Below, piece after piece: positions 39,206-50,123 of a stretch of 58,708 bases of DNA. Both the position numbers and the translations under genes were made by a program. The stretch's first letter is position 1; every line of letters begins with the position of its first letter. Under the pieces are notes generated by a model. That model saw only the letters and a program-made list of their open reading frames with translations. It was not told the DNA's origin and made no database searches. The stretch lies in contig JAJDFZ010000006.1 of the NCBI GenBank assembly GCA_030269625.1, positions 1 through 58,708 on the forward strand. The letters are read 5' to 3'. Source of the stretch: Oxalobacter sp. OttesenSCG-928-P03 (lineage in GTDB: Bacteria > Pseudomonadota > Gammaproteobacteria > Burkholderiales > Burkholderiaceae_D).

Positions 39206-39658
39206 TTACGTAATGGACAGCATTTTTTTCGAGGAACCCGGTTTTTTGGGCAGGGTCAATTGCAAAACGCCATCAGTATATTTGGCTTCGGCCCGGGACT
39301 CATCAACATCCTGAGCCAGGGAGAAACTGCGTGACTGACGGCCGACATAGCGTTCGCTGCGGATGACTTTGCCTTCTTCCTTCTCCTCGCTTTCTTTCTT
39401 GATTTCAAACTCAATCGTGACCTGATTGCCTTCTACGCCGACCTGGATATCCTCTTTGGCAACGCCCGGAGCGTCTGCCTTGACAATGTAGGCGTCATCG
39501 GTTTCATTGACATCAATCCTGATCCTGGGCTCGATTCCTTCCATCTGGCCCAATGAGGGAATCATGCGGAAACTGTTGAAGATTTCATCCAGATTGCGGA
39601 AAGGCTCAAAACGGCTCAACTCGCCAAAAGGTGCAATACGTCTCAGATTGTTCGCCAT
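39206..39658 (-). CDS. Small heat-shock protein (Hsp20/alpha-crystallin family)
   Basis: A 150-residue holding chaperone. The alpha-crystallin domain (about residues 47-140) includes IRIDVNETDDAYIVKADAPG and ends with the conserved GVLQLTLPKK signature. The C-terminal tail is short (PGSSKKMLSIT). TTGGAGAAA just upstream selects ATG 39658. The gene is preceded by a sigma-32-like promoter and a structured leader of about 145 bases, and is followed by a clear terminator, so it is probably monocistronic and heat-induced. Confidence 0.95.
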   Translation of the reverse strand: MANNLRRIAPFGELSRFEPFRNLDEIFNSFRMIPSLGQMEGIEPRIRIDVNETDDAYIVKADAPGVAKEDIQVGVEGNQVTIEFEIKKESEEKEEGKVIRSERYVGRQSRSFSLAQDVDESRAEAKYTDGVLQLTLPKKPGSSKKMLSIT

Positions 39659-39803
39659 AATTTTCTCCAAATCAAAAAACAGTTAAACAAAAACCACCTC
39701 AACACTTATTCAGAAAAAATAACCCTTTCGTGTGCTCATCGCAGAAAGGCTAATCCTTTTGGATAAGCCGCTCCTGATGCGCATCAACGAAAAAAGAGGC
39801 ATC
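39659..39803 (-). promoter_or_regulatory. Structured 5' leader of hsp20 (candidate RNA thermometer)
   Basis: The predicted leader contains GGCTTATCC/GGATTAGCC, forming a stem over an AAAA loop (about 39744-39765), then CCTTTC/GAAAGG, and a U-rich stretch near TTTTTTCTG that could pair with the GGAGAAA ribosome-binding site. Known: many small heat-shock genes use ROSE or fourU thermometers. I see no exact ROSE motif, so this is only a candidate. Confidence 0.35.
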
Positions 39804-39809
39804 AATACC

Positions 39810-39838
39810 CATGTGGGAGCCGCCCGGTGGATTTCAAG
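39810..39838 (-). promoter_or_regulatory. Sigma-32-like heat-shock promoter for hsp20
   Basis: On the minus strand CTTGAAA (39838-39832) is followed, after 14 bases, by CCCACATG (39817-39810), close to the sigma-32 consensus CTTGAAA-N11-16-CCCCATnT. It points at hsp20, with a start expected near 39803. Confidence 0.65.
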
Positions 39839-39860
39839 TGACTTTTTGCGCTAAAATAAT

Positions 39861-40675
39861 GGGGTCAGAGTCATTGAAAACAAGTAAAGGAAATTATGGC
39901 CAGGGCGGCGCGTCTGATTCTTCCTCATCAGCCTCATCATGTTTTGCAAAAGGGTAACAACCGTCAGCCGGTTTTCCTGGATGATGAGGATCACCTGGCA
40001 TTTCTCCGGTGGCTTCGTGAGGCTTCGGTTCAGTATGAGGTGGCGATTCACGCCTACCTACTGATGGGGTCGCGGGTGCACCTGCTTGTAACGCCAAAAG
40101 ATAAAACGGGGCTGGCGCGCATGATGCAGTGGGTGGGGCGCCATTATGTGCCGTATTTCAATAAAAAATACCAGCGTAGCGGGACTTTATGGGAAGGACG
40201 ATACCGGACGTCTCTTGTCGAAGCCCCTTATCTGCTGAACTGCAGTTGCTTTGTCGAGCTGTTGCCTGTCAGGCAGGGGCTGGTTCGCAATCCATCTGAT
40301 TACCGCTGGTCCAGTTATGCGCATCATGCCGGTTTCAGGCAGGATCCTCTTATCCACGACCACAAGCTGTACTGGGATCTGGGCAATACGCCGTTTGCCC
40401 GCGAGGCAGCATACAACAGGCTGATTGCCTCGCCCTTTTCTTCCGACGAAGCGGGGCGAATCGCCAAAGCATTTGAGCAGGGCTGGCTGATCGTTTCTGA
40501 TGAATTCCGCTCGGAACTGGAGAGGCGGACGGCCCGCAAATTCCGCATGGGTAAAAAAGGCCGCCCTGCCAGGGATGAGTCTGCCTGAGTCCATTCATTC
40601 CCTTTTCGGGTTTATTTGCTGCGTCCCCTTTATAGTTTTTGGCTATTGAGCACAAAAATAAATTGACTCTGACCC
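39861..40675 (+). mobile_element. RAYT-type element with terminal inverted motifs
   Basis: The transposase-like gene is bracketed by GGGTCAGAGTCATT at 39862-39875 and AATTGACTCTGACCC at 40661-40675, which are inverted copies of each other (12 bases perfect). Such GGGTCAGAGTC flanks are commonly seen beside REP-associated tyrosine transposase genes of proteobacteria. It lies between hsp20 and gltB, very near the hsp20 promoter. Confidence 0.7.
39896..40588 (+). CDS. REP-associated tyrosine transposase (Y1/IS200-like), probably catalytically dead
   Basis: A 230-residue Y1-transposase-family protein. Family landmarks are QPHHVLQKGNNRQPVF at residues 12-27, AIHAYLLMG, RSGTLWEGRYRTSLVE and PSDYRWSSYAHH. 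The HUH metal site, normally HxH as in MGNHFHLL, reads MGSRVHLLVTP, with the first His replaced by Arg. The catalytic-Tyr segment, usually YIDLNPVRA or YIELNPVRA, reads FVELLPVRQ, with Phe in the Tyr position. The reading frame is nevertheless intact. It may be a decayed or repurposed DNA-binding protein. Start ATG 39896 has AAAGGAA upstream. Confidence 0.85.
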   Translation: MARAARLILPHQPHHVLQKGNNRQPVFLDDEDHLAFLRWLREASVQYEVAIHAYLLMGSRVHLLVTPKDKTGLARMMQWVGRHYVPYFNKKYQRSGTLWEGRYRTSLVEAPYLLNCSCFVELLPVRQGLVRNPSDYRWSSYAHHAGFRQDPLIHDHKLYWDLGNTPFAREAAYNRLIASPFSSDEAGRIAKAFEQGWLIVSDEFRSELERRTARKFRMGKKGRPARDESA

Positions 40676-40780
40676 TTTTTATTTTTTTGCAAACCCTTTT
40701 TTGAGGCGTAGTATTTTTGTGAAAACCGGTTGGTTTGAAACGAAGTAATAAATTCAACGAGGTTGAACAAGGAGCAAGGT

Positions 40781-43700
40781 ATGCGTCCACAGGGTTTATA
40801 TCACCCGGCTTATGAGCACGATGCGTGTGGCGTCGGGTTTATTGCCCACATAAAGGGAAAGAAAAGCCATTCGATTGTCGAGCAGGGACTCATGATCCTG
40901 AAGAACCTGACCCATCGGGGCGCGGTTGGCGCTGACAAGCTGATGGGAGATGGCGCAGGCATCCTGATCCAGATACCGGATCTGTATTTCCGCGAAGAGA
41001 TGGCCTTGCAGGGCGTGGCACTGCCTCCGGCTGGCGAATATGGTGTCGGCATGATTTTTCTTCCCAAGGAGCATGGTTCACGGCTGGCCTGTGAAAGGGA
41101 GATAGAACGTGCGGTGCGCGCAGAAGGACAGGTTGTTCTCGGCTGGCGTGATGTGCCGATCGACAGGGAAATGCCCATGTCGCCGGTTGTTCGTGAAAAA
41201 GAGCCGGTGATGCGGCAGATTTTCATTGGCCGCGGGCCGGATGTGATGGTGACCGATGTTCTGGAACGCAAGCTTTTTGTTATCCGGAAGGCGGCAGGAC
41301 ACGCCATTCAGGATCTGAACCTGGAGCATTGCAGGGAATTTTTTGTTCCGTCCATGTCCGCGCGTACCATCGTATATAAAGGGCTGTTGCTGGCCGACCA
41401 GGTGCAGACTTATTACCGGGACCTGCAGGACCCGCGCTGTATTTCTGCCCTGGCGATGGTTCACCAGCGTTTTTCAACCAATACTTTTCCTGAATGGCCT
41501 TTGGCCCACCCATACCGGCTTGTTGCGCATAATGGTGAAATCAATACGGTCAAGGGCAATTTCAACTGGCTGCGGGCTCGTGAAGGGATGATGAAATCCG
41601 CTGTGCTGGAAGAGGACCTGCACAAGCTTTATCCCATTACTTATGAGGGGCAGTCCGATACAGCCTGTTTTGACAATGTGCTGGAGCTTCTGGTGATGGC
41701 CGGGTACCCGCTGGCACATGCCGTCATGATGATGATTCCGGAGGCCTGGGAAAATCACAATCTGATGGATGAAAACAGGCGGGCGTTTTATGAGTACCAC
41801 GCTGCCATGATGGAACCATGGGATGGGCCGGCAGCCATGGCCTTTACGGATGGCCGCCAGATCGGCGGCATGCTGGACAGGAACGGCCTGAGGCCGGCGC
41901 GCTATCTCATCACGGATGATGATCTGGTTGTGATGGCTTCGGAGGCGGGTGTGCTGCCGATTCCTGAATCCCGGATCATCAAAAAATGGCGTCTCCAGCC
42001 GGGGCGGATGTTCCTGGTGGATATGGAGGCCGGGCGGATTATTGATGACAGCGAGATCAAGAGTATTTATGCCAATGCCCGGCCATACAGGGCGTGGATC
42101 AGGTCTGTATGCATCAATCTGCATGAACTGAAAGAGCGGGTTACGGATATTTCTGTTTCGCCGGTGCCGCTTCTGGAGAGGCAGCAGGCATTTGGTTATA
42201 CGCAGGAGGATCTCGGCGTGATTCTGCCGCCGATGGCATTAACCGGTGAGGAAGCCATCGGGTCTATGGGAAATGATTCGCCTTTAGCTGTTTTGTCCAA
42301 TCGTCCGAAACTGCTTTATAACTATTTCAAACAGCTTTTTGCGCAGGTGACCAATCCGCCGATCGACCCGATTCGGGAAGAAATGGTGATGTCGCTGATT
42401 TCTTATGTGGGCCCCAAGCCCAATCTGCTGGATACCAACAATGTCAACCCGCCCCTGCGGCTTGAGATCCGACAGCCGGTTCTGGGGTTTGCGGAAATGG
42501 AGGCGATTCACAGCATAGATGCGTATACGAATGGAAAATTCCGGTCCTTTGAGCTGAATATCTGTTACCCGCTGTCGTGGGGACGTGAAGGGATTGAGGC
42601 ACATATTGCGTCCTTGTGTTCGGAAGCCGTGGATGCCGTGAAATCGGGACACAATATCCTGATCATATCGGATCGTGCCATCAATGCGGATATGCTGGCA
42701 GTACCGGCGCTTCTGGCGGTTTCTGCCGTGCATCAGCACTTGATAGCGCGGGGTGTGCGTGCGCTGACCGGGCTGGTTGTGGAAACCGGTTCAGCCAGGG
42801 AGACGCATCATTTTGCGCTTTTGGCCGGTTATGGCGCCGAAGCCGTGCACCCCTATCTGGCTCTGGAGACACTGGCCGAAATGGCACCTTCCCTTTCACC
42901 TGATCTGACACCGGATGCAGCACAGGCCAACTTCATCAAGGCCATTAACAAAGGCATGCTGAAGGTTATGTCGAAAATGGGTATTTCGACTTACCGTTCC
43001 TATTGCGGCGCGCAGATATTTGAGGCTATTGGCCTGTCGGGCGCGCTGGTGGACAAGTATTTCAGGGGAACGGCGTCCAGCGTGGAGGGTATGGGTATTT
43101 TTGATATTGCAGAGGAGTCGCTTCGTCTGCACGGACAGGCATTTGGCCATAGCCTGAAATATGCAAGAACACTGGATGTGGGAGGCGAATACGCCTTTCG
43201 CAGCCAGGGTGAGGAGCATATGTTTACGCCTGATGCGATTGCCCGCCTGCAGCATTCGACGCGCACGAATAATTACAATACCTACAAGGAATTTGCGCAG
43301 ATCATCAATGACCAGTCACGCCGTCAGATGACGCTCAGGGGGTTGTTTGAGTTCCGGATTGACCCGGTGAAGGCGATTCCGGTGGACGAAGTGGAATCGG
43401 CGCGTGATATTGTAAAACGGTTTGCTACAGGCGCCATGTCACTGGGGTCGATCAGTGCAGAAGCGCACGCCTCATTGGCGATTGCCATGAATCGCATCGG
43501 GGGGAAATCCAATACTGGCGAAGGCGGTGAGGATCCGCGACGCTATGAAAGCGAACTGGCAGGCATCCCCATCCATCAGGGCGAAACGCTGGCATCCATC
43601 CTGGGAGATGACCGGATCGTCGCGGATATCGAATTGCAGGAAGGGGATTCGCTGCGCTCGCGTATCAAGCAGGTGGCTTCCGGGCGCTTTGGTGTTACGG

Positions 43701-45466
43701 CCCAATACCTGAATACGGCAGATGAAATCCAGATCAAGATGGCGCAGGGTGCCAAGCCCGGAGAAGGAGGGCAACTGCCCGGGGACAAGGTATCCGAATA
43801 TATCGCGAGCATGCGGTTTTCCGTTCCGGGCGTTGGACTGATTTCGCCGCCGCCGCATCACGATATTTATTCTATTGAAGATCTGGCGCAGTTGATTCAC
43901 GACCTGAAAAACGTCAACCCGCGCGCTTCTATTTCTGTCAAGCTGGTATCCGAGGTTGGCGTAGGGACGATTGCCGCCGGTGTGTCCAAGGCCAAGGCCG
44001 ACCATATTGTGATTGCCGGGCATGACGGTGGAACGGGCGCTTCACCGCTTTCGTCCATCAAACATACCGGCTCACCCTGGGAAATCGGGCTGGCGGAAAC
44101 ACAGCAGACGCTGGTGCTGAACAATCTGCGGGGACGTGTTCGCGTCCAGGCGGACGGGCAGATAAAAACAGGGCGTGATGTTGCTATTGCCGCCATTCTC
44201 GGTGCGGACGAAGTCGGTTTTGCGACAGCACCGCTGGTGACGCAGGGATGCATCATGATGCGCAAATGCCATCTCAATACCTGTCCGGTTGGCGTGGCGA
44301 CACAGGACCCGGTATTACGGGCAAAATTCAGCGGGAAACCGGAATATGTCATCAACTATTTGTTCTTTGTTGCGGAAGAGCTGCGGCAGATCATGGCCCA
44401 GCTCGGTATTCGCCGCTATGAGGACCTGATCGGCAGAGTGGACCTGCTTGACCGCTCACAGGCGATATCCCACTGGAAGGAAACAGGGCTGGATTTCAGC
44501 AGGTTGTTTTATGAGCCGCAGACCGGCGAGGACATCCCGAGAAAACATGCCGAAGAGCAGGATCATGGCCTGGAGGCTGCGCTGGATCATCGCCTGATTG
44601 CACAATCCATGCCGGCACTGGAAAAGGAAGAGAAAATTTCCTTTATTTCACCGGTAAAAAACAGCAATCGCACCGTTGGTGCCATGCTTTCCGGCGAGGT
44701 GGCGCGCCGTTATGGCCATCAGGGGCTGGAAGACGATACCATCCACATCCAGTTACAGGGAACGGCGGGGCAATCGGCCGGCGCTTTTCTGGCGCATGGC
44801 ATTACGCTGGATCTTGTCGGGGAAGCCAATGATTATGTCGGCAAAGGCCTTTCTGGCGGACGTCTGATCCTGCGGCCGCACGCCCGGTTCAGGGGGCGGC
44901 CCGAGCACAATATGATTGCCGGTAATACGGTTCTGTATGGCGCGATAGCCGGAGAAGCTTTCTTTCACGGCGTTGCCGGAGAGCGTTTTGCCGTCAGAAA
45001 TTCCGGCGCGGTTGCCGTTGTGGAAGGCGTGGGAGATCACGGATGCGAATACATGACAGGCGGCACGGTAGCTGTGCTCGGACAGACCGGGCGCAATTTT
45101 GCGGCCGGGATGTCCGGCGGCATTGCCTATGTTTACGACCCGGACGGCACATTTGAACATCGCTGCAACTTATCCATGGTCTCACTGGAGCCGGTTCTTT
45201 CTCTGGCAGACCAGGAAAAGACCATGAATCGGGCTGTCTGGCACAGCATGAGCCGTCATAGCGAGCCGGAAGCAGATGAAATTATCCTCCTGCGCATGAT
45301 TGAAAACCATTTCATTCATACCGGCAGCATGACGGCGCGCCGGCTGCTGGATGACTGGGCCAATGTGCGCACGCAGTTCATCAAGGTATTTCCGATGGAG
45401 TACCGGCGCGCCCTTCTGGATCTGCATCAAGAGGCAGTACGTCAAACAGAAGGTGTTGTCGCGTGA
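40781..45466 (+). CDS. gltB: Glutamate synthase (NADPH) large subunit
   Basis: A 1561-residue GOGAT alpha subunit. The N-terminal glutamine amidotransferase domain has the nucleophile in [14 protein letters not shown] after a short propeptide. The central and FMN-binding synthase domains follow, including [25 protein letters not shown], and the 3Fe-4S Cys region is [18 protein letters not shown]. The C-terminal GXGXG beta-helix completes it. AAGGAGCAAGGT places ATG 40781. It produces glutamate from glutamine and 2-oxoglutarate with GltD, whose gene starts 39 bases later. Confidence 0.98.
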   Translation: MRPQGLYHPAYEHDACGVGFIAHIKGKKSHSIVEQGLMILKNLTHRGAVGADKLMGDGAGILIQIPDLYFREEMALQGVALPPAGEYGVGMIFLPKEHGSRLACEREIERAVRAEGQVVLGWRDVPIDREMPMSPVVREKEPVMRQIFIGRGPDVMVTDVLERKLFVIRKAAGHAIQDLNLEHCREFFVPSMSARTIVYKGLLLADQVQTYYRDLQDPRCISALAMVHQRFSTNTFPEWPLAHPYRLVAHNGEINTVKGNFNWLRAREGMMKSAVLEEDLHKLYPITYEGQSDTACFDNVLELLVMAGYPLAHAVMMMIPEAWENHNLMDENRRAFYEYHAAMMEPWDGPAAMAFTDGRQIGGMLDRNGLRPARYLITDDDLVVMASEAGVLPIPESRIIKKWRLQPGRMFLVDMEAGRIIDDSEIKSIYANARPYRAWIRSVCINLHELKERVTDISVSPVPLLERQQAFGYTQEDLGVILPPMALTGEEAIGSMGNDSPLAVLSNRPKLLYNYFKQLFAQVTNPPIDPIREEMVMSLISYVGPKPNLLDTNNVNPPLRLEIRQPVLGFAEMEAIHSIDAYTNGKFRSFELNICYPLSWGREGIEAHIASLCSEAVDAVKSGHNILIISDRAINADMLAVPALLAVSAVHQHLIARGVRALTGLVVETGSARETHHFALLAGYGAEAVHPYLALETLAEMAPSLSPDLTPDAAQANFIKAINKGMLKVMSKMGISTYRSYCGAQIFEAIGLSGALVDKYFRGTASSVEGMGIFDIAEESLRLHGQAFGHSLKYARTLDVGGEYAFRSQGEEHMFTPDAIARLQHSTRTNNYNTYKEFAQIINDQSRRQMTLRGLFEFRIDPVKAIPVDEVESARDIVKRFATGAMSLGSISAEAHASLAIAMNRIGGKSNTGEGGEDPRRYESELAGIPIHQGETLASILGDDRIVADIELQEGDSLRSRIKQVASGRFGVTAQYLNTADEIQIKMAQGAKPGEGGQLPGDKVSEYIASMRFSVPGVGLISPPPHHDIYSIEDLAQLIHDLKNVNPRASISVKLVSEVGVGTIAAGVSKAKADHIVIAGHDGGTGASPLSSIKHTGSPWEIGLAETQQTLVLNNLRGRVRVQADGQIKTGRDVAIAAILGADEVGFATAPLVTQGCIMMRKCHLNTCPVGVATQDPVLRAKFSGKPEYVINYLFFVAEELRQIMAQLGIRRYEDLIGRVDLLDRSQAISHWKETGLDFSRLFYEPQTGEDIPRKHAEEQDHGLEAALDHRLIAQSMPALEKEEKISFISPVKNSNRTVGAMLSGEVARRYGHQGLEDDTIHIQLQGTAGQSAGAFLAHGITLDLVGEANDYVGKGLSGGRLILRPHARFRGRPEHNMIAGNTVLYGAIAGEAFFHGVAGERFAVRNSGAVAVVEGVGDHGCEYMTGGTVAVLGQTGRNFAAGMSGGIAYVYDPDGTFEHRCNLSMVSLEPVLSLADQEKTMNRAVWHSMSRHSEPEADEIILLRMIENHFIHTGSMTARRLLDDWANVRTQFIKVFPMEYRRALLDLHQEAVRQTEGVVA

Positions 45467-45505
45467 TGACGGATTTGGAGTGAAAGAAAAAACAGAGGTG
45501 TCAAA

Positions 45506-46972
45506 ATGGGAAAAATAACCGGTTTCATGGAATTTGAGCGTCTTGAAGAACCGCACCTTCCTCCTGCCGAACGGGTGAAAAACTACAGGGAATTCACGCT
45601 TAACCTCAAGCCGGAAGAGGCGCAGCAGCAAGGTGCGCGCTGCATGGATTGCGGAGTGCCGTTCTGCAATAACGCGTGCCCGGTCAATAATATTATTCCG
45701 GACTTCAATGACCTGGTTTACCAGGGGCATTACCGGGAAGCGCTCGAACGGCTTCATCTGACCAATAATTTCCCGGAAATAACGGGGAGAGTGTGTCCTG
45801 CACCGTGCGAATCTGCATGCGTGGCCGGGCTGATAACGGAACCTGTCGGCATCAAGTCCATAGAGCGCTTTATCGTGGAGAGCGGCTGGGAAAACGGCTG
45901 GATCACGCCGGAGCCTGCTGAAATCAGAACCGGGAAAAAAGTGGCAATTGTGGGTTCCGGCCCTGCCGGGCTGGCGGCAGCCCAGCAGCTTGCCCGGGCG
46001 GGGCATGATGTGGTTGTCTTTGAAAAGAATAACGGGATTGGCGGTCTTTTGCGTTATGGCATACCGGATTTCAAGCTGGAAAAGCAAATTATTGACAGGC
46101 GGATTCAACAGATGCGGGATGAGGGTGTGGCATTCAGGACGGGCGTGCTGGTTGGAAAAAGTTTTCCGGAGCGCCTCATCAACCAGTCAAAAACAACGAT
46201 TGATCCTGATGAACTGATCCGGGATTTTGATGCTGTCGTTCTGGCAGGGGGAGCAGAGCAGCCGCGAGAACTTGACGTGCCCGGCGCGGATTTGCAGGGG
46301 GTGTATTATGCCATGGAGTTTCTGGTTGCCCAGAATCTGAAAGTTCATAACAAAAAAGGCGCCAATCGGTTGTCTGCTGAAGGAAAGCGCGTTGTGATTA
46401 TTGGCGGGGGAGATACCGGATCGGATTGTGTGGGAGTTTCCAACCGGCAGGGTGCGGCCAGTATCCTGCAACTGGACCGCATGCCCAGGCCGCCGGAACA
46501 GGAAAACAAACTCCTGGAGTGGCCCTATTGGCCCGACAAATTCCGTGTTTCCTCTTCTCATGAAGAAGGCTGTGACAGGGATTGGCAGGTGATGACCCGG
46601 CGGATTGAGGGACGGCGCGGCCGGGTTGAGAAACTGGTTGCCTGCCGGGTGGATTTTGTTGAGGGGCGCTTTGTGGAGCAGCCGGGCTCCGAATTTGAGA
46701 TTCCGGCAGACATGGTGCTGATTGCCGCCGGTTTTGCCAGTCCGGTGTCCCGGCTCCTGGATGACTTCGGTGTTGAAAAGGATATGCGGGGTAATGCCCT
46801 GGCCCTGACAGACAGGGAAAACAGCGCCTACCGGACATCCGTTGACAAGGTATTTGCGGCCGGCGACATGAGGCGGGGGCAATCGCTTGTCGTCTGGGCC
46901 ATTCGCGAAGGGCGGGAATGCGCACAGGCGGTTGATCTGTACCTGATGGGAGAAAGCGCGCGCCTGTGCTGA
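45506..46972 (+). CDS. gltD: Glutamate synthase small subunit
   Basis: A 488-residue NADPH/FAD-dependent electron-input subunit. The N-terminal region has the 4Fe-4S-type Cys clusters CMDCGVPFC-x3-CPVNN and [12 protein letters not shown]. An FAD-binding loop [15 protein letters not shown] lies near residue 149, and the NADPH-binding [15 protein letters not shown] near residue 296. Electrons pass from NADPH to the FMN of GltB. Start ATG 45506 follows GAGGTG. Length and motifs are normal. Confidence 0.97.
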   Translation: MGKITGFMEFERLEEPHLPPAERVKNYREFTLNLKPEEAQQQGARCMDCGVPFCNNACPVNNIIPDFNDLVYQGHYREALERLHLTNNFPEITGRVCPAPCESACVAGLITEPVGIKSIERFIVESGWENGWITPEPAEIRTGKKVAIVGSGPAGLAAAQQLARAGHDVVVFEKNNGIGGLLRYGIPDFKLEKQIIDRRIQQMRDEGVAFRTGVLVGKSFPERLINQSKTTIDPDELIRDFDAVVLAGGAEQPRELDVPGADLQGVYYAMEFLVAQNLKVHNKKGANRLSAEGKRVVIIGGGDTGSDCVGVSNRQGAASILQLDRMPRPPEQENKLLEWPYWPDKFRVSSSHEEGCDRDWQVMTRRIEGRRGRVEKLVACRVDFVEGRFVEQPGSEFEIPADMVLIAAGFASPVSRLLDDFGVEKDMRGNALALTDRENSAYRTSVDKVFAAGDMRRGQSLVVWAIREGRECAQAVDLYLMGESARLC

Positions 46973-47086
46973 TTCTGCCAGCCTGACGCGCCGGGAAATG
47001 CCGGAAACATCATGTTACAGTAAGTTTTTTCCCGAAGTGCGCCATTTCGGTTTGGTATCCGCTACAATCTGAGTTTTCTAACATAC

Positions 47087-47986
47087 ATGAGTAACACCAT
47101 GATTCAGGGTAGCATTGTTGCAATTGTCACACCCATGCATCCGGACGGAAATCTTGATCTGGATTGCCTGCGCAAATTGATTGACTGGCACGTTGCCGAG
47201 GGTACGGATGCCATTGTGATTGTCGGCACAACAGGTGAGTCGGCTACGGTCTCCTTTGACGAGCATTGCGAGCTGGTGAAGGTTGCCGTTGAGCATACCC
47301 GAAAACGGGTTCCCGTCATTGCCGGTACAGGGGGCAATTCGACTGCCGAAGCCATTGAATTGACCGAATACGCAAGAAAGGCGGGTGCCGATGCATCCCT
47401 GCAGGTTGTTCCCTATTACAACCGTCCGACACAGGAAGGCATGTACCAGCATTTCCGCAGCATTGCCGAAGCCGTTGACCTGCCCGTGATTCTCTACAAT
47501 GTGCCGGGCCGGACTGTGGCCGATATGTCCAATGAGACGATCCTGCGCCTGGCGCAGTTACCGGGTGTTATCGGCGTCAAGGATGCCACAGGCAACCTTG
47601 CCAGAGGCATCGACCTTCTTCGCCAGGCACCTGCCGGTTTCAGTGTTTATTCAGGTGATGACGCAACCGCCATGGCATTGATGCTGTGTGGCGGCAAGGG
47701 AAACATTTCCGTGGTGGCCAATGTCGCGCCCAGGGACATGCATCTGATGTGCGCTGCCGCGCTCAAGGGTGATATCGCGGCGGCGCGCAGGATCAATGAC
47801 CGTGTTTTCCCGCTTCATGTGCAGCTCTTTGCCGAACCCAACCCGGTTCCGGTGAAATGGCTCATGCATGACCTGGGACTGATTCCATCCGGTATTCGTC
47901 TGCCCTTGGTGCCGCTGGGTGCCGCCTTCCATGATGTTGTCCGCCGGGCATGGCAGGAAAGCGGCGTCAGCATCAACTCAAAATAA
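47087..47986 (+). CDS. dapA: 4-hydroxy-tetrahydrodipicolinate synthase
   Basis: Condenses pyruvate with aspartate semialdehyde in lysine and diaminopimelate synthesis. The 299-residue TIM-barrel protein has [14 protein letters not shown] near residue 48, the catalytic Tyr in [12 protein letters not shown], and the Schiff-base Lys in [10 protein letters not shown] near residue 165. Either ATG 47087 or ATG 47099 is possible; the second ([13 protein letters not shown]) matches common family starts. The downstream bamC gene is the usual neighbour in proteobacteria. Confidence 0.97.
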   Translation: MSNTMIQGSIVAIVTPMHPDGNLDLDCLRKLIDWHVAEGTDAIVIVGTTGESATVSFDEHCELVKVAVEHTRKRVPVIAGTGGNSTAEAIELTEYARKAGADASLQVVPYYNRPTQEGMYQHFRSIAEAVDLPVILYNVPGRTVADMSNETILRLAQLPGVIGVKDATGNLARGIDLLRQAPAGFSVYSGDDATAMALMLCGGKGNISVVANVAPRDMHLMCAAALKGDIAAARRINDRVFPLHVQLFAEPNPVPVKWLMHDLGLIPSGIRLPLVPLGAAFHDVVRRAWQESGVSINSK

Positions 47987-48031
47987 ACAGCCTGGCCGGA
48001 TCTATCGTCAGCGGACGGTTATTTGAACAAT

Positions 48032-49219
48032 ATGAACCAGATAAAAAAAACCAGTATTTTGTTGTTATGTGCCTGTGTGGTTTCCCTGCTTTCGGGTTGT
48101 ACCTCGTGGGATGAAATGTGGCAGGCTGACAGGATTGACTATAAAAGCGAGAATGCGAAAAATCCGACACAAAGGCTGGAAGTCCCACCTGACCTGACCC
48201 AGTTGCAGCGTGACAATCGTTATGCGATGCCAGAGGCTGCGTCCGGCACCATTACGGCGACAGATTACCAGCAGAAACTGGAAAGCCAGACCGGAACCCG
48301 CTCGGTTGTTATCGGGCCCGACTCCGGTATCGTCGTTGCACCCAAAGAGGCGACGGATGCACATATTGAAAGAGACGGCAGCCAGAGGTGGCTGGTGGTC
48401 AACCGCACGCCGGAAGAGTTGTGGCAGCAGATCAAGGAATTCTGGCAGGACAGCGGTTTCATGATCAATGTAGAATCCCCTTCCACAGGCATCATGGAAA
48501 CGGACTGGGCTGAAAACCGGGCCAAGCTGCCCCAGGATTTTATCCGCCGCACGCTTGGCAAGGTGATCGATTCACTGTATTCCACCGGTGAACGCGACAA
48601 ATTCCGTACCCGTCTGGAACGTAATGATGACGGTTCTACCGACATTTTCGTCAGTCATCGCGGTGCGCAGGAAGAACTGGTTGGTTCAAACAAGGACACG
48701 ACGATGTGGACATCCCGCCCGTCAGACCCTGAGCTTGAAGCAGAGTTTCTTTCCCGCCTTCTTGTTCGTCTGACTGACAACAAGGAAAAAGAAGTTGCGA
48801 TGGCAAAGAAAGAGTCCGCGATTCCGCAGTTGCGCGCCAATCTGGTCAAGAGCAGCGGACAGTCCGTTATTGTTGTTGAAGAAGGATTTGACCGTCTCTG
48901 GCGCCGTGTCGGCCTGGCACTGGACCGTGTCGGCTTTACGGTAGAAGACCGTGACCGTTCACAGGGCCTGTACTTTGTACGCTATGTCGATCAGGACGAA
49001 GAAGCCAAGAGCCAGTCTGCGCAGGAAAGAGGATTCTTCTCAAAACTCTTCTCTTCTTCCGACAAGGACAAGGATAAAAAAGCCCGCCGTTATCGTGTCT
49101 CGGTAAGGGAGACGCATGGCGGTTCAACGCAGGTATCGATTCAGGATAACGAAGGCAATCCCGAGAATTCATCCTCGGGTGAAAAAATCCTTTCCCTGCT
49201 TTACGGGCAACTGAAATAA
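48032..49219 (+). CDS. bamC: Outer-membrane assembly lipoprotein BamC
   Basis: A 395-residue lipoprotein of the BAM complex, which inserts beta-barrels into the outer membrane. The signal MNQIKKTSILLLCACVV ends at lipobox LLSGC. An unstructured segment with VPPDLTQLQRDNRY (the region that binds BamD) follows, then two helix-grip domains (about residues 120-220 and 270-385). The C-terminal part contains a Lys/Ser/Asp-rich insertion (SSSDKDKDKKA). ATG 48032 is preferred over an upstream TTG. It lies just after dapA and is followed by the MBL gene at only 3 bases. Confidence 0.93.
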   Translation: MNQIKKTSILLLCACVVSLLSGCTSWDEMWQADRIDYKSENAKNPTQRLEVPPDLTQLQRDNRYAMPEAASGTITATDYQQKLESQTGTRSVVIGPDSGIVVAPKEATDAHIERDGSQRWLVVNRTPEELWQQIKEFWQDSGFMINVESPSTGIMETDWAENRAKLPQDFIRRTLGKVIDSLYSTGERDKFRTRLERNDDGSTDIFVSHRGAQEELVGSNKDTTMWTSRPSDPELEAEFLSRLLVRLTDNKEKEVAMAKKESAIPQLRANLVKSSGQSVIVVEEGFDRLWRRVGLALDRVGFTVEDRDRSQGLYFVRYVDQDEEAKSQSAQERGFFSKLFSSSDKDKDKKARRYRVSVRETHGGSTQVSIQDNEGNPENSSSGEKILSLLYGQLK

Positions 49220-49222
49220 ACC

Positions 49223-50041
49223 GTGAAAGACAGCGTCACGTCTATCAGTGCGCTGGGCCGGGGATTAAGGTTTTCCAGTCTGGGAAGCGGAAGCAAGGGG
49301 AATGCCCTTCTTGTTTCCGCAGCAGACGGGACGACTGCCACCAGCGTGATGATCGATTGCGGGTTCGGGCTGCGTGAAACCGAACGGCGCCTGGCCCGCT
49401 CGGGCCTGACGCCATCATCCCTGTCCGCTATTATTGTTACCCACGAACACAGTGATCATGCCGGCAGTGTTTTTCAGTTTGCCTCACGATATGAGATACC
49501 TGTCTGGATGAGTTTCGGCACTTTTCATGCGCTCGGCAGAAAAAACCACGAGGTGGATGTCTGCTTTTGCCGGGATGGTGACAGGCTCGCCATTGGCGAC
49601 CTTCAGTTTACGGCGTTCACGGTTCCCCATGATGCGCGGGAACCCTTGCAGTTTCATGTGACAGACGGCAATGTGAAACTGGGTATCCTGACTGATACCG
49701 GGCAGATAACCCCCCATCTTGCACAGGAACTGGGCGGTTGTGATGCGCTCATGATCGAGTGCAACCATGATGCGCACATGCTGGCTGAATCGGCTTACCC
49801 GCCCTTCCTGAAAAAAAGGATTCGCAGCATGCATGGACATCTCTCTAATGAGGATGCGGCACAGTTTGTTGCCGGGCTGGACCAGGCGCGGCTGAAAAAA
49901 ATCATCGGCGCGCACCTCAGCCAGCAGAATAATCGTCCTGAACTGGTGCATCACTGCCTGGAAGAGGTCATGAAAAACAGCCGGACAGAAGTCCTGGTTG
50001 CCTGCCAGGAGGAGGGATTTGGATGGGTGGAGATTGACTGA
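49223..50041 (+). CDS. MBL-fold metallo-hydrolase (YycJ/WalJ-like)
   Basis: A 272-residue metallo-beta-lactamase-fold protein. LRFSSLGSGSKGNALLV at about residues 13-29 opens the fold, and VTHEHSDHAGSVF near residue 73 carries the HxHxDH metal site. ILTDTGQI, IECNHDAHML and the late GAHLSQQNN give further ligands. This form matches the YycJ-like branch, often called an exonuclease or dihydroribonuclease-like hydrolase, with no proven function in betaproteobacteria. The start is GTG 49223, three bases after bamC, suggesting translational coupling. Confidence 0.9.
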   Translation: MKDSVTSISALGRGLRFSSLGSGSKGNALLVSAADGTTATSVMIDCGFGLRETERRLARSGLTPSSLSAIIVTHEHSDHAGSVFQFASRYEIPVWMSFGTFHALGRKNHEVDVCFCRDGDRLAIGDLQFTAFTVPHDAREPLQFHVTDGNVKLGILTDTGQITPHLAQELGGCDALMIECNHDAHMLAESAYPPFLKKRIRSMHGHLSNEDAAQFVAGLDQARLKKIIGAHLSQQNNRPELVHHCLEEVMKNSRTEVLVACQEEGFGWVEID

Positions 50042-50074
50042 GCCGGGACAGGGGGGTACTGAAGCTGTCATGTG

Positions 50075-50103
50075 AAAAAGCCGACCACTGGTCGGCTTTT
50101 TCA
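50075..50103. terminator. Bidirectional terminator
   Basis: AAAAAGCCGACCA and TGGTCGGCTTTTT form a near-continuous stem between the convergent MBL-fold and lipoprotein genes. Confidence 0.85.
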
Positions 50104-50123
50104 GTACTACAGGTATTGCTATA

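Noticed and set aside
45182-46108. 308-codon minus-strand open frame opposite gltB/gltD
   Set aside because: Antisense shadow of well-conserved gltB and gltD; no family resemblance and no ribosome-binding site.
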